A stretch of 64,000 nucleotides of DNA from Pseudomonadota bacterium (GCA_018001635.1 JAGNHS010000005.1:1-64000), one strand, 5' to 3'. Shown: positions 34,251-44,800, counted from the first letter of the stretch. Program-made: numbers and translations. Notes: a model not told the origin generated them from the letters alone.

Positions 34251-37200
34251 TTAAGGCCAAACTCCAAAACTAGTACTAGGACTTGATTTCATTTCTTGAT
34301 TTATATAAATGCGTTCTCTCTCGCCTTTATCAATACGATTTTGAATTTTTTCTTTTTCTTTTAACACCGCTGCATTTTGTCGTGCTTCAGCTTCTTTTAA
34401 ATCATTTAAAAGTTTATTTTGTTTACTTAAATTAACTTCGGGCAATCGCTGAGCCTCATAGCTAAATTTGAGTTGAGCATTAGAGCGTTTTTTTGCAATC
34501 TCATCCATTTTAAGTTCGTGTTCTTGATTAAGGCTCGTAAAGTTAAACAAATCCTCTTTAACATCTAAATTTTTCTCTACCCTAGACGCCAAATCTTTTA
34601 ATTTGTCATAGCAAAGACTGTAACCATTAAAATTTCCATCAGAACAAGATTTCTTCACACTTCTTCTTACAACAGCGAAATAACCCTTCAGAACTGTTAA
34701 GAGCTGCTTTTCGCTGAGTTCGTCAGAGCTGTCTGCCAGTCGGCTTTTATTGGTCAGAGCACTTAATGTAGCCCGCATCATTCCATAACTAAATCTAGGA
34801 CAAAGCGCATTGAGGACGGCCCAGGCTTTAAAATGCTCAGGAGTCACACTAGATCTGCTCGTGCTCGCTCCATCCAAGGAATCCAATTCATAATGATCTT
34901 CAGGACCACTCTTTGTAATAGCTTCATAAATTTCTTCGGCCACTTCATTAGAATTATCTCGAACATAGGTGCTCTCAATTTCACAAAAGTTTTTTATTCG
35001 CTCTAATGAAGCCAATTTATCGTATTTTTTATCGGGTCCCAGAGCTATAACTCCTTGCTCAATATCATAAGTTGTCGACCCAACATTGGGAGAAATAAAA
35101 TTATCTAGATAGGCTAGCTCAGTTTTACTTGTATAAAATCTATCAGGAGATTTTTGATATATTCCTGCATTGGCTTCGGGCTTAGTGAGCGGACCTCCAC
35201 GATGAGTTTGAATATGCGCCTTTAAAGATTTTATACTATCGAGACTGAGTTCCTTATAACGTTTAGCATATTTACTAGCTTCAGTTTCATCTTGTATGTA
35301 AGGGTATACATAGATCGGATCAAAATCACTCTCTGCACACGCCATATAAAAATAGAGTCTAAAATTTTTCAGAAGCTGATCTTTTTTGGCTTGCAACTTT
35401 TTAGCAGCTGCCTCAGGATCACTTTTTCGATCTTCAAAATTTTGCTTAATAATATAATCAGAATAATCACGAGCGAATTCACGATAGAGAAGCATCATCA
35501 CTCTATTATTTGTCCAGGCGGTACCCGCCTGAGTTTCACAGGCCCCCTTGAAACCAGTCACACCATATTTTTCTTCAAACTTTTTACCGCTCCACTCTAT
35601 AAGCTCGCCATGATAACGATCTACATCTTCTAATTTGTGTCTATAGGCTTCTCTTTTGAGCTCAGTGAATGAAGCATTTTCTTCTTCTAATTTTTTATCA
35701 ACGTCTTTTAATTCTTTGACATGATTATTTTTTAAAACTTCAAACTCATCCTCTAATTCCTTTTTGTAAGCTTTGACTCCACTCTCAGCCAATGACTTGT
35801 ATGAGTGAGTATTAGAAATGTCCTGATTTTTAAATAAACTTCGAACACGTTCGACTTCAGATGAAAACATAGTGGATTCAAGATTAGGAATTTTAGCTTG
35901 AATTGCTGCTACTTCATTGCTTTGATTTTCTATAGATTCCTTAAATCGACGAGCCCTCTCTATTTCGATTTTCTTTGCCTCGTCTTTTGACAATTCATCT
36001 ATATTATTTCTTAAATGTGCATAGACTTCTTTACCAGTTTTAAGTTCAGGACTCTCCAAGCATTCTCTTCTCTTTGCATTTACAGAATTAAAAGGAACTT
36101 CACTATTATCAAGCAAATGTTTTTGCTGCCAATTGATCAGCTTTTGCTCCATTGCCCAATAATGTCTTGATTTATTAAAAATTGATTTCCATCGATCTTC
36201 CTGATTACGCTCTTTTAAATGACTGGGCAACTTTGGATTGTAAGCCCTCATAACGGGTCCTTTTGTTAGGGGTTCCACCACAAAATCATAAGTATCAACT
36301 TCGATCCCGTTGAGTATTCCAACTAAAGTATTTTCTTCAGATTTTCTAAGACCTAATTTTAAAAGTTTATCAGTACTTTTAAGACTAGCCTCATCTCCTT
36401 CGAGCCAATCCTTATTGTAAAAAATATTTAAATGTTCAATGATCGCATCTTTAAACTGTTTAGAGCTAAACTCTCCATTAACAATGCGCTGAAGAGCTTC
36501 CCAATATAAAAACTGAAAATCATCACACCATAGAGCTTTGACGAAGCGATCGGCCATAGTGTGAGCACTTAAGGGTGCATAATTATCATGGGGCTTATAA
36601 AGAGGGAGAGCTATACTCGCATGGTTGCGTTGAGCGAAAGTTTTATCAGTCTCTGCTTTTCGAAGTTCTTTTTCATGTTCATAAACTTTTTCACGATACG
36701 TCCATCCTTCAGTGACTTTTGAATCTTTGCGATTTTCGCAGAGGGCTTTGGTCACTGGCTTGAAGCCATTTTTTTCGCCGAGAAAGTTTTTTGTTTTAGC
36801 CCATGCACTTAAATCGTCAATCAATTCGTCGATCATGGCACGCCTACGTGAATAAACATCAAACTGAGTGGATTTGGAATTCTTTGGAACTTGCGCGATG
36901 AGTGCTATTCTATCCAAAGCAGGAAGCATTGGATTTTTGTTGTTCACTATACTTTCTTGAGCGTCATCAAAACTTAGTGCTTTAGATTCATATTGAAGCT
37001 TTGGGAGATAACCCACGCCTAGCTGTCCAACTTCATAAGTTTTCCATTGAGAGATTAAAGAATTTCTAAAAGCATCATAAGAAAAATCACCACGCTCTAA
37101 TCTCATCAACAAATCCCATAGGTAATTTGTCATGGAATAAGAACTCGTTCCGAGATTCATTTGTTCGCAACTTAAACTCGTTATAAATCTAAAAGCTACA

Positions 37201-37328
37201 GTTTGAACGGGAAGCCTTTGCTCTCCCTGACCTTCCGCAGATTGAAGTTTTTTAAGATGCAAATTTTCGGCATACAATTGAAGGCCACAAAAGATAGAGC
37301 ACAACAAAATCAAAGACTTCAACTGCAT
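34251..37328 (-). CDS. Very large exported helical protein, unknown function
   Basis: 1025 aa. The signal peptide (QLKSLILLCSIFCGLQLYA, then E) precedes a long, highly charged protein. Two related-looking segments near the start, at residues ~45-110 and ~265-320, each contain a hydrophobic/aromatic pattern followed by RGDFSYDAFRNSLISQW and NGEFSSKQFKDAIIEHL respectively, hinting at an internal duplication. Residues ~455-590 and ~960-1015 are strongly coiled-coil-like (Glu/Lys/Leu-rich). Isolated cysteines are scattered. No family or catalytic motif recognised. It has a FliA-like promoter with the -10 only 6 nt from the ATG. Probably a secreted or periplasmic structural protein; role unknown. 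Confidence 0.65.
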   Translation of the reverse strand: MQLKSLILLCSIFCGLQLYAENLHLKKLQSAEGQGEQRLPVQTVAFRFITSLSCEQMNLGTSSYSMTNYLWDLLMRLERGDFSYDAFRNSLISQWKTYEVGQLGVGYLPKLQYESKALSFDDAQESIVNNKNPMLPALDRIALIAQVPKNSKSTQFDVYSRRRAMIDELIDDLSAWAKTKNFLGEKNGFKPVTKALCENRKDSKVTEGWTYREKVYEHEKELRKAETDKTFAQRNHASIALPLYKPHDNYAPLSAHTMADRFVKALWCDDFQFLYWEALQRIVNGEFSSKQFKDAIIEHLNIFYNKDWLEGDEASLKSTDKLLKLGLRKSEENTLVGILNGIEVDTYDFVVEPLTKGPVMRAYNPKLPSHLKERNQEDRWKSIFNKSRHYWAMEQKLINWQQKHLLDNSEVPFNSVNAKRRECLESPELKTGKEVYAHLRNNIDELSKDEAKKIEIERARRFKESIENQSNEVAAIQAKIPNLESTMFSSEVERVRSLFKNQDISNTHSYKSLAESGVKAYKKELEDEFEVLKNNHVKELKDVDKKLEEENASFTELKREAYRHKLEDVDRYHGELIEWSGKKFEEKYGVTGFKGACETQAGTAWTNNRVMMLLYREFARDYSDYIIKQNFEDRKSDPEAAAKKLQAKKDQLLKNFRLYFYMACAESDFDPIYVYPYIQDETEASKYAKRYKELSLDSIKSLKAHIQTHRGGPLTKPEANAGIYQKSPDRFYTSKTELAYLDNFISPNVGSTTYDIEQGVIALGPDKKYDKLASLERIKNFCEIESTYVRDNSNEVAEEIYEAITKSGPEDHYELDSLDGASTSRSSVTPEHFKAWAVLNALCPRFSYGMMRATLSALTNKSRLADSSDELSEKQLLTVLKGYFAVVRRSVKKSCSDGNFNGYSLCYDKLKDLASRVEKNLDVKEDLFNFTSLNQEHELKMDEIAKKRSNAQLKFSYEAQRLPEVNLSKQNKLLNDLKEAEARQNAAVLKEKEKIQNRIDKGERERIYINQEMKSSPSTSFGVWP

Positions 37329-37334
37329 AAAACC

Positions 37335-37361
37335 CTATCGGCACTCTATAGCCTAGGCTTA
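37335..37361 (-). promoter_or_regulatory. Sigma-28 (FliA)-like promoter of the 1025 aa exported protein
   Basis: On the minus strand TAAG (37358-37361), exactly 15 nt, then GCCGATAG (37335-37342). The ATG at 37328 follows 6 nt later, so the transcript must be leaderless. This is the best-spaced of the FliA-like motifs. Confidence 0.6.
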
Positions 37362-37369
37362 AGCCTTCT

Positions 37370-37425
37370 ATTGTGCGCGAAGAAACGGGCCTGGAATATT
37401 CCAGGCCCGTTTCTTCGCGCACAAT
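37370..37425. repeat. 56-bp perfect palindrome
   Basis: 37370-37397 and 37398-37425 are exact reverse complements with no loop. The half-site (ATTGTGCGCGAAGAAACGGG and on) is the same 25-bp core that flanks the gene at 15593 as inverted repeats. It lies between two divergent promoters, has no T-run, and looks like a minimal inverted-repeat element (two terminal repeats joined) or a bidirectional insulator. Confidence 0.85.
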
Positions 37426-37448
37426 CATATTTTGAGAGGAAATAGGGG

Positions 37449-37477
37449 TTTACAGACTTAACGCTATGCGGTATAAT
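37449..37477 (+). promoter_or_regulatory. Strong sigma-70 promoter, leaderless mRNA
   Basis: TTTACA (37449-37454), a 17-nt spacer and consensus TATAAT (37472-37477). The ATG at 37487 is 9 nt after the -10. An ATG at 37466 lies within the promoter and cannot be the start. Confidence 0.7.
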
Positions 37478-37486
37478 TCGCGGCTC

Positions 37487-38404
37487 ATGAATAGAAAATT
37501 CTTTAAATTACTTATAGTTAAACTCCAACTCTCAATCATTCTACTAGCCTGGGGTGAACGCCCGAATTCAGAAGCTCTTCAGCAAATCAAATCACTTAAA
37601 AAACTAAGTACACTAAGTTTTCCAAAAGAAATCAGCGCCTATCACCCTCAAGGACTTGTGAAAGTTGAAGATCATTTTTTTCTAACTACAGTCGATAAAG
37701 ATGGGCAAAGAGGCTTCATTTATAAATTTCACATCAACGACAAAACCATTGTTTTTGATGCTCAAAAAGATCTCACCCTCAGCGACGGACAATATCATCC
37801 AGGTGGAATTGATTTTGACTCACAAAGCGGTGAGCTCGTAACCGCAGTGGCTCAATATAAGGCCAATAGTATTTCAACTTTAATTAGAATTAATCCAAAC
37901 ACATTAGAATTTAGAGAAATTAGCAAAATCAATGATCATATTGGTACACTTTTTATAGCCAACAAGAGTTCACAAATTATTGGATTTAACTGGGATGCCA
38001 TTGGAAGTTATCAACTTGAAGTTAATAATGATCCGCTCAAAAACCCTCAAGCCAATCCAAAATCGTCTGATAAAGCTTATCAAGATTGTAAAAGCATTAA
38101 CGGCGGAACTTGCGCGATTGCCACTGGTCTTCGCAAGGAAGGATTTGGAAAAAATGGGTATCTTTGTTTAATCAAATGCGATGATAACGGAAAAATTGAA
38201 GAATTTTTTAATATCTTTACACAAAAAGTAGATAAAGATGGAAATCTTGCTGGAAGCTTTGATTTCTCCGCAAAACCACTCGCTCAAAACCCAATTGAAG
38301 TTGAAACAATAAGTGATGAATCTGGAAAATCTAAAATAATTTTCTACTTCGTACCCTTCGACAAAGATGAATCCAGCCTTATGATTTTTGAAGGAATCAA
38401 TTAG
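37487..38404 (+). CDS. Exported protein, beta-propeller-like (possibly DUF6454)
   Basis: 305 aa from the ATG at 37487. An N-terminal signal sequence or anchor (RKFFKLLIVKLQLSIILLAWG) precedes a repeated beta-rich domain: HPQGLVKVEDHFFLTTVDKDG, YHPGGIDFDSQSGELVTAVAQY and IGFNWDAIGSYQL are the type of blades seen in propeller proteins, and the HPGGIDFD segment resembles DUF6454-type proteins. There are no cysteine clusters except CKSINGGTCAIATG and CLIKCDD (~205-235). Its last 8 bp overlap the convergent protease gene. Function unknown; a ligand- or lipid-binding role is speculative. Confidence 0.6.
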   Translation: MNRKFFKLLIVKLQLSIILLAWGERPNSEALQQIKSLKKLSTLSFPKEISAYHPQGLVKVEDHFFLTTVDKDGQRGFIYKFHINDKTIVFDAQKDLTLSDGQYHPGGIDFDSQSGELVTAVAQYKANSISTLIRINPNTLEFREISKINDHIGTLFIANKSSQIIGFNWDAIGSYQLEVNNDPLKNPQANPKSSDKAYQDCKSINGGTCAIATGLRKEGFGKNGYLCLIKCDDNGKIEEFFNIFTQKVDKDGNLAGSFDFSAKPLAQNPIEVETISDESGKSKIIFYFVPFDKDESSLMIFEGIN

Positions 38405-40019
38405 CTGAAGTCAGAGAACTAGAGCACGCGCCTTGTGCTAATCCTTGTAGATTTAAAGAACTCGATGACGATTCAAAATCAAAAGATCCTAAAATACTAT
38501 TCATCGGAGCTTCCTCGCTCGTTACCAAATCTTTAACATCCACAACAACCACAGTAGGCTTTCCAGAAAGACTCGATGTATCGCTGTAATCATTGGCTTC
38601 GCGACTTGGAAATTCTGAAATGGAACCATCTCTTCCCATAACTCTATTGGGAGGCATATGGTGAACTTTTAAATAAAGATTTTTAACACCTTGGGCAACT
38701 AAGGCCTTGAGCTTGATCTTGAAGTCGGCCAAGTCAGCAACCTCTTCGAATTGACCATTAAAAGTTTTCACATGAGTTACAACTGAGCCAGGAGTGAGAT
38801 TAAGAATCTCAGATTGAGGGTGTTGATAAAATATTTGCACACCCTTTAGGCCTGTCATCAAAGAAATATTGGGATGCGAATTTCCAAAAATAACCCCTGA
38901 AAATGAAACATACTCAAAGTTTTCCTCTTCAGGTTGGCCGATCTTATCCAAGGGCAAATCCAAACTTATAAATTCACCATTTCTTATAACGAGCATTTTT
39001 ATAGTTTCTTGAGTTAATGAAGCTATTTGTATGAGTCGCTGTAAATAGAAATATTCATTACCTACAGTTTTACCATTCACTTCAACAATAATATCACCCA
39101 TCTCTAAGGGACAATTTTTTCTGTAAATTCCTTGAACAAGCAAAATACCATTATGTTTCCTTGAAAAATCTTTGAATCGAGTGGCCAGTAAATTTCTCAC
39201 ATCTTTGAACATTGATGTTTCATACATAGATTTTGAAATTAGCGAAATTCCAAAGGGCACAGACACTCTTCGTGTGTCTTTAAAAGTTTTCCAATTTTCA
39301 TAATCAAAAATCACTTGATTCACGGGTATTGCAAAATTTGTATTATGAACACCTTCCTCAACCCATTTCCAGGTGTTGAGTCCAATGACCTCTTTAGTTT
39401 CCATATCAATCAGAGGACCACCGGAATTTCCGGCATTGATTGTAGTATCGGTTTGTATAAATCTTTGACCAGCACCATCTAAATGATAGCCCGTGATTGA
39501 ACCCTTGGTCACAATATTACTGGAAAGTAGTGGATGCCCATAAGCCATAACAGGCGTGCTACCGCCATACCCATTTTTCTCGTCAATTTTAGTTTTAGCA
39601 AATTTTGCCTTTTTTATATGTTTTTTAGAATATTGAACATCTTTTAAATTCACTTCAACAACAGCAAAATCGTAAGCGTTACTCACATAAACAAGTTTCC
39701 CTGGAAGCCTTTCAGGGTTTTCATCGGGACTATAGAAAAAATTCACTTCAAGTTTTTGAGAAGTTAAAAAATTTCTCTCAATAACGTGCTTATTTGTAAA
39801 AATTCTAATGATTCCATTTTTACGATCTATTTCAGAAATCACACCTGTTCCCGCTCCACCTGATATGTGGCCAACAAAGGGATCTCCCACAGTGTTCTCA
39901 ATGAGAACCGTATAGCGTCGGGCCTCTTCTGCGATTTCCTTACCTCTAAGAGTAGGATCAAACGCATTTAAAACAATAGAAGACAATAGGGTAGTGAGTA
40001 GGATGAGGGGCTTTTTCAT
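38397..40019 (-). CDS. Exported trypsin-like serine protease with PDZ-like domains (HtrA-like)
   Basis: 540 aa. A signal peptide (KKPLILLTTLLSSIVLNA) precedes a chymotrypsin-fold domain with a complete triad: His in FTNKHVIER (~77), Asp in YDFAVVEVN (~116) and Ser in GNSGGPLIDME (~200). Residues ~265-350 form a PDZ-like domain (GILLVQGIYRKNCPLEMGDIIVEVNGKTV), and a second, less clear one follows (~375-460). The ~70-residue tail is Ser-rich. DegP-type enzymes degrade or refold envelope proteins; an extracellular substrate is also possible. It overlaps the convergent propeller-like gene by 8 bp. Confidence 0.85.
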   Translation of the reverse strand: MKKPLILLTTLLSSIVLNAFDPTLRGKEIAEEARRYTVLIENTVGDPFVGHISGGAGTGVISEIDRKNGIIRIFTNKHVIERNFLTSQKLEVNFFYSPDENPERLPGKLVYVSNAYDFAVVEVNLKDVQYSKKHIKKAKFAKTKIDEKNGYGGSTPVMAYGHPLLSSNIVTKGSITGYHLDGAGQRFIQTDTTINAGNSGGPLIDMETKEVIGLNTWKWVEEGVHNTNFAIPVNQVIFDYENWKTFKDTRRVSVPFGISLISKSMYETSMFKDVRNLLATRFKDFSRKHNGILLVQGIYRKNCPLEMGDIIVEVNGKTVGNEYFYLQRLIQIASLTQETIKMLVIRNGEFISLDLPLDKIGQPEEENFEYVSFSGVIFGNSHPNISLMTGLKGVQIFYQHPQSEILNLTPGSVVTHVKTFNGQFEEVADLADFKIKLKALVAQGVKNLYLKVHHMPPNRVMGRDGSISEFPSREANDYSDTSSLSGKPTVVVVDVKDLVTSEEAPMNSILGSFDFESSSSSLNLQGLAQGACSSSLTSAN

Positions 40020-40077
40020 CGGAGGCCTATATGAATCCCTAAAGGCATGGCTTTCAAGGTGTTAAGACTTTTTAAGT

Positions 40078-41748
40078 TTAATCTGAGCTCGGATTAAGGG
40101 GGACCTTAGCGGAAGTATCACCCCTAGTTAATAAATCATCTCGAAAAGCGTTTTCATAGATATTACTTTGATCTCCGTCCAATGTGAGTTCACTGAACTT
40201 ACCCTTGCGCCTAAGTTCAGCGTCCTCCATGACTAGCTTTTGCTTAAATGCAGGAGGTAAGCTTTTAAACAAGCCCTCTTTAATTTTTCCAGTTTGAAAA
40301 AATAATTTTAAATCACGAGTAGCTTCTTGAAATTCGGCTTCATTTTGTCTTAAAAATTCGATAATCCCATATTGAGCTTGAAATCTTTCATACATTTGAC
40401 TCACCGAACTTTTTTTATCGGAATAAAAAAGCTCACCAAACATGAGCTCAACCATTTGCCAAGAAACAAGCGTTCCAGCAATTCTTTTCTTTGTTGCAAT
40501 TAAGTGCTCCTCGAGCTCTTTTTTTCTAAATTCAACTTCCCCTCGAGTTTTAAAAAACTGTTTTTCTTCTGGAGTGTCTAGCTCTTCTTCAGTGATTGCT
40601 TTAGAGACTTTCGGATGATGCCTTCGAATATCATCAAGCACCACTTGATTAGCAAGAATGGCATCTTTATCTCTTTGAATAATATCATCGTAAAAAGACA
40701 ATCGAGATGATGTGTCTGCAGGATAATTCACACCCAACCAATGCACTAAATTTCTTCCTTCATTTTGATCTCCCCGAACCGCGGAAGGAGTTAAAACTCG
40801 CGTACTCGCATAACTGTCATTCAGATCGGCTAGCAATTTTGCGACATCATTAGGTTTCATCGTCGAAGACTCTTTTAATATTGTCAGCATTTTACTGGCC
40901 GTCTCTCCAGCACCTGCTTGATGCTGAGTTAAATTCATCGTGTTTACCATCTTAGAAAAACTCACTTGATAATTTGAAGTCCAGTCAGAAGTGATACGAT
41001 CTAATTCAGCTGTGACTGGTGCCGTAATTTTGTGACCGATCTGTGGACCTACAGAAAGAACAGTTGAATAAACAAGCAAGACCCAAATCCAAGAGATTGG
41101 TTTTTTAATAGTAGTTGATATTATTTCAAGTGGACGACGCAAACTTGCAGGAATCGAAAATTTTTCAGCTAAGCCTGGATGAGCTGTATTTAAAAAATCG
41201 ATCATAGCCTCACGATAAATGTGTTCAGCAGTTTTTTCTGAAGCCAATTTAGCCTCTAACTCCCTATGACTCGAATACTTTGTAAAATTCTGATCCCACC
41301 AATTTCGAAAATTTTTATGAAGATTTTTTAAAGCTCCTTGAAAATAGACTTTTTTAGAAGCATTAACTTCAAGCCTTTCTTCGAGCCGATTTATAGAAAG
41401 AATATGATCTCTGACAGTGGCAGACACTCTTGATTCAATTTCTTTCATATCCTCAATGGGATTTGATTTAGAATCTAGTAAATTCGTTCGTGCTCTTAAC
41501 TCATCAATTGTCGTATGGGCTTGATCGGCTAACATATCGGACACATCTTTAAATGGAATACTTTCTTCTAAAGGTCGCTTTGGAAAACTATTGGCCCAAA
41601 TACTTCTTGCCTTTGCTTTTATAGTCCTTGAAAATGAAGATAGTATTTTAGGGCATGCTAGTTTTTTAGCTTCGCTTTGAAACGACAAAATAATAAAACT
41701 AAAAACTAATAAATTTCTAATAATTGATTTCAAAAACGAAATAGGCAC
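40078..41748 (-). CDS. Large exported helical protein, unknown function
   Basis: 556 aa from a GTG at 41748 that places a signal peptide at the N-terminus (KSIIRNLLVFSFIILSFQSEA). The mature protein is mostly helical: a charged coiled-coil-like stretch (~60-190), a central hydrophobic segment (PISWIWVLLVYSTVLSVGPQIG, ~218-240) and a second helical half rich in Glu, Lys and Arg. The plan matches the 661 aa protein at 29118. No catalytic motif. It lies upstream of the protease gene on the same strand. Function unknown. Confidence 0.65.
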   Translation of the reverse strand: MPISFLKSIIRNLLVFSFIILSFQSEAKKLACPKILSSFSRTIKAKARSIWANSFPKRPLEESIPFKDVSDMLADQAHTTIDELRARTNLLDSKSNPIEDMKEIESRVSATVRDHILSINRLEERLEVNASKKVYFQGALKNLHKNFRNWWDQNFTKYSSHRELEAKLASEKTAEHIYREAMIDFLNTAHPGLAEKFSIPASLRRPLEIISTTIKKPISWIWVLLVYSTVLSVGPQIGHKITAPVTAELDRITSDWTSNYQVSFSKMVNTMNLTQHQAGAGETASKMLTILKESSTMKPNDVAKLLADLNDSYASTRVLTPSAVRGDQNEGRNLVHWLGVNYPADTSSRLSFYDDIIQRDKDAILANQVVLDDIRRHHPKVSKAITEEELDTPEEKQFFKTRGEVEFRKKELEEHLIATKKRIAGTLVSWQMVELMFGELFYSDKKSSVSQMYERFQAQYGIIEFLRQNEAEFQEATRDLKLFFQTGKIKEGLFKSLPPAFKQKLVMEDAELRRKGKFSELTLDGDQSNIYENAFRDDLLTRGDTSAKVPLNPSSD

Positions 41749-41815
41749 AATTCTATTTTAAAGCTCTAGCCCAATCTTTAACTTAGATTTTATAGAAATT
41801 TTTTGACACTAATAA

Positions 41816-44800
41816 TTATGCCAATATTTCATCAGTTTTTGGGTCTAGAATCTTTTCAACTCTCACCAAATGACGATAGGCCACTGGAACGACAAGCAAA
41901 GTTAGAAAAGTTGAAAAAAACACACCACCCAGAATCACCAATGCCATTGGACGAGAACTCGCCGAACTAATTCCTAGCGAAATAGCAGGAACCACAGCCG
42001 CAGCCATTGTTGAAATTGAGGTCATCAAAATAGGTCTCAATCGAGTCTGACAAGCTTTTTTAATAGCCTCATCAACACCCAGCCCCTCCGCACGCAATTC
42101 GTTGGAAAATTCAACCAATAGAATAGAATTCTTTTTCACAAGGCCCATTAAAAGTAAAAGTCCAATAATGGAATATATATTAATACTCGAATCACCCACA
42201 TATAAAGCTAGCCAAGCTCCCGTCACGCTAAAGGGAAGGGCTAAAAGAATGGTAAAGGGATGAACATAAGAATTGTATTGAGAAGCCAAAACCATATAGG
42301 CCACTACAATTCCCATAAGCAGAGCAAAGATTAAACTTCTAAATGTTTTTTGCATTTCTTTACCTGATCCCGCAGCTTCTAAAACAACACCCTTAGGCAA
42401 AGTCTTTTCAGCTATATCTAAAGCAACCGTAATAGCCTTTCCCTGAGAGTATCCCTTGCCAACATTTCCATAAATTCCAATTTTACGCTCTCTATTCTCA
42501 CGTGTAATACTAACGGCACCAGAATTATTTTTAATTTTTACAATGTCCCTTAGGGGCACTAAATTTCCACGGTTGTTTCTTACATAAAGCTTCGCCAAAT
42601 CCTCAGCGCCCAGTGGTGCTTGCTCGCGACTCGCCTGCACTACAATATCGCTTCTGCGACCCTCATCATTAAAACGACCGGCTTTAATGCCTTGATATAT
42701 AGCTTGAAGAGTATTGGTGATGCTATCCATAGACACTCCGCGAGCGCTAGCCGCCGCTCGATTTGGAATTACGTTAAATTCAGGAGCGCCTTCCTCAAAA
42801 CTTGAATCAATATCCGAAAAATGTGGATCTTTTGAGAAACGATCTTGAAGAGTTTTAGAGGCGATCACTAATTCCTGCCAATCTCCGCCTTTTAAATTAA
42901 ACTCCAGAGGATAACCTCGACGCCCGCCAAAACCCCCTCCACTCATACTTTGAATCCGCACTTGAAAATCTGAACTTAGCTTTCGAAATTCTCCACGCAA
43001 TTCTTCTTCGATGTCTTGCTGAGATTTTTTTCTTTGTGATTGATGTTTTAGAGTTACAAAAAAAATAGATGTATTGACTTCTGAAGCTCCAAAACCACCA
43101 ATCACTGAATAAACTTTTTCTACACCAGTATTCTTTCGGATGAGCGACTCAACTTCCTGAAATTTTACAGAAGCTTCATTGAGATTGATCCCTAAAGGCA
43201 ATTCTCCTCTAATAAAAATAGCGCCTGTATCTGTGGCTGGTATGAACTCCTTTGGAATCCATTTTAAAAGAGCGAAAGACGACAAAAATACAAGTAGAGA
43301 TACAGAATAAACTCGCCAAGGTTTTTTTAAATATCGATCTAAATATAGGAGATATTTTTTTGAAGTCGATTTAATTAACTGATCCACTTTAAGAGGAAGA
43401 CCCTTTAAAGGTGAAGCTTTTCCAAATCGCGATAGACGCATAGGGGTGAATGTTAAGGCTTCTAACAAACTCCAAGCCACGGCTACTGATAAGGTTACAC
43501 CAAACTGAAATAAAAAAGCGCCAGTAAGTCCTTCAACAAAAACAACAGGAATAAATATGGCTAAAATTGCTAAGGTGGTCGCTGTAGCTGCGGGGGCAAT
43601 CTGCTCTGCCCCCTTAAGCGCGGCCTGCATCGCGGAATACCCTTCTTCCCGATAACGCATTATGTTTTCGAGCACCATAATGGTGTCGTCGACCACAATT
43701 CCCACAACAAGAATCAAGGCTAAAATTGTAAATGAGTTTAGTGTAAAACCTAAAAGTGAAATGACTAAAAATGTGCCAAATAAACTTGTAGGAATAGAAA
43801 GCAACACGTTGAAGGTTGAACTGAGCGACCCCAAGAACAACCAACAAATGATGGCTGTTAATAATATTGAGAGCATCATCGTTTCTATAAGTTCTTTAAC
43901 AGAGGTCCGTATCGATGTTGTGGTATCAAAATTCACACCCAAAGCATAACCTTTGGGGAGTTTCATTTCTTGAGCACGCTTTTTAACTAAATCGGCTATA
44001 TATACTGAATTGGCCCCACGCTGTTTTTTAATACCAATTCCAACGGCTAGCTTTCCGTTGCTCCTAGACAATCTTCTTTGATCTTCTAAGCCTGCCTCAA
44101 CCTTAGCCACATCCATTAAACGAATAGTTTCATAAACAGGTGCTCCTGAGCGTTTAGTAATCGGAATATTTTCTAATTCACGAATAGTAGCAGCTTCACC
44201 TAATATTCTTAAATTGGTTTCTGATTTTTCTTGAATGATTCTACCCACTGGAATTTCAAGATGTTCGGAACGCAAGGAAGCAATAATATCATTGGGTGTG
44301 AGTTGAAAACTTTGAAGCTTTTTAGGATTCAACCAAACTCGAATTTGCGGTTGCTGTGCGCCTCCCAGCATAACCTCCGAAACACCTTCTATAGATGAGA
44401 AACGATCTTTAAGTGTGTTTCTGGCATACGCATTGATGTCTCGAATGTTCTTATCTTCTGCAGTCAAAGCTAACCATAAAATAGGACGATCTTCAGGATT
44501 TGATTTAGTTACTGTTGGTGTTTCTATTCCTTCAGGTAATTGTTTAATCACACCTTGAAGCGCGCTTTGCACATCTTGAATAGCGGCATCAATGTCTTTC
44601 TTAAGATCGAACTCTAAAGTTATAGAAGACGAACCAAAGCGACTACTAGAATATAAGTTTCTAACACCCTCAACACCCACTAAAGCACTTTCAACAAGAT
44701 CAGTAATATCACTCTCAATGAGTTCAGGTGATGCGCCAGGGAAACTCACATTCACTGACACTTGCGGGAAGTCGATGTCAGGTAACAACCCCACACCCAT

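Noticed and set aside
38397-38404. Frameshift or misannotation at the overlap of convergent genes
   Set aside because: Eight-base tail-to-tail overlaps also occur at 13231-13239 and 54578-54585; each pair has a clear stop on both strands, so this is ordinary compact packing.
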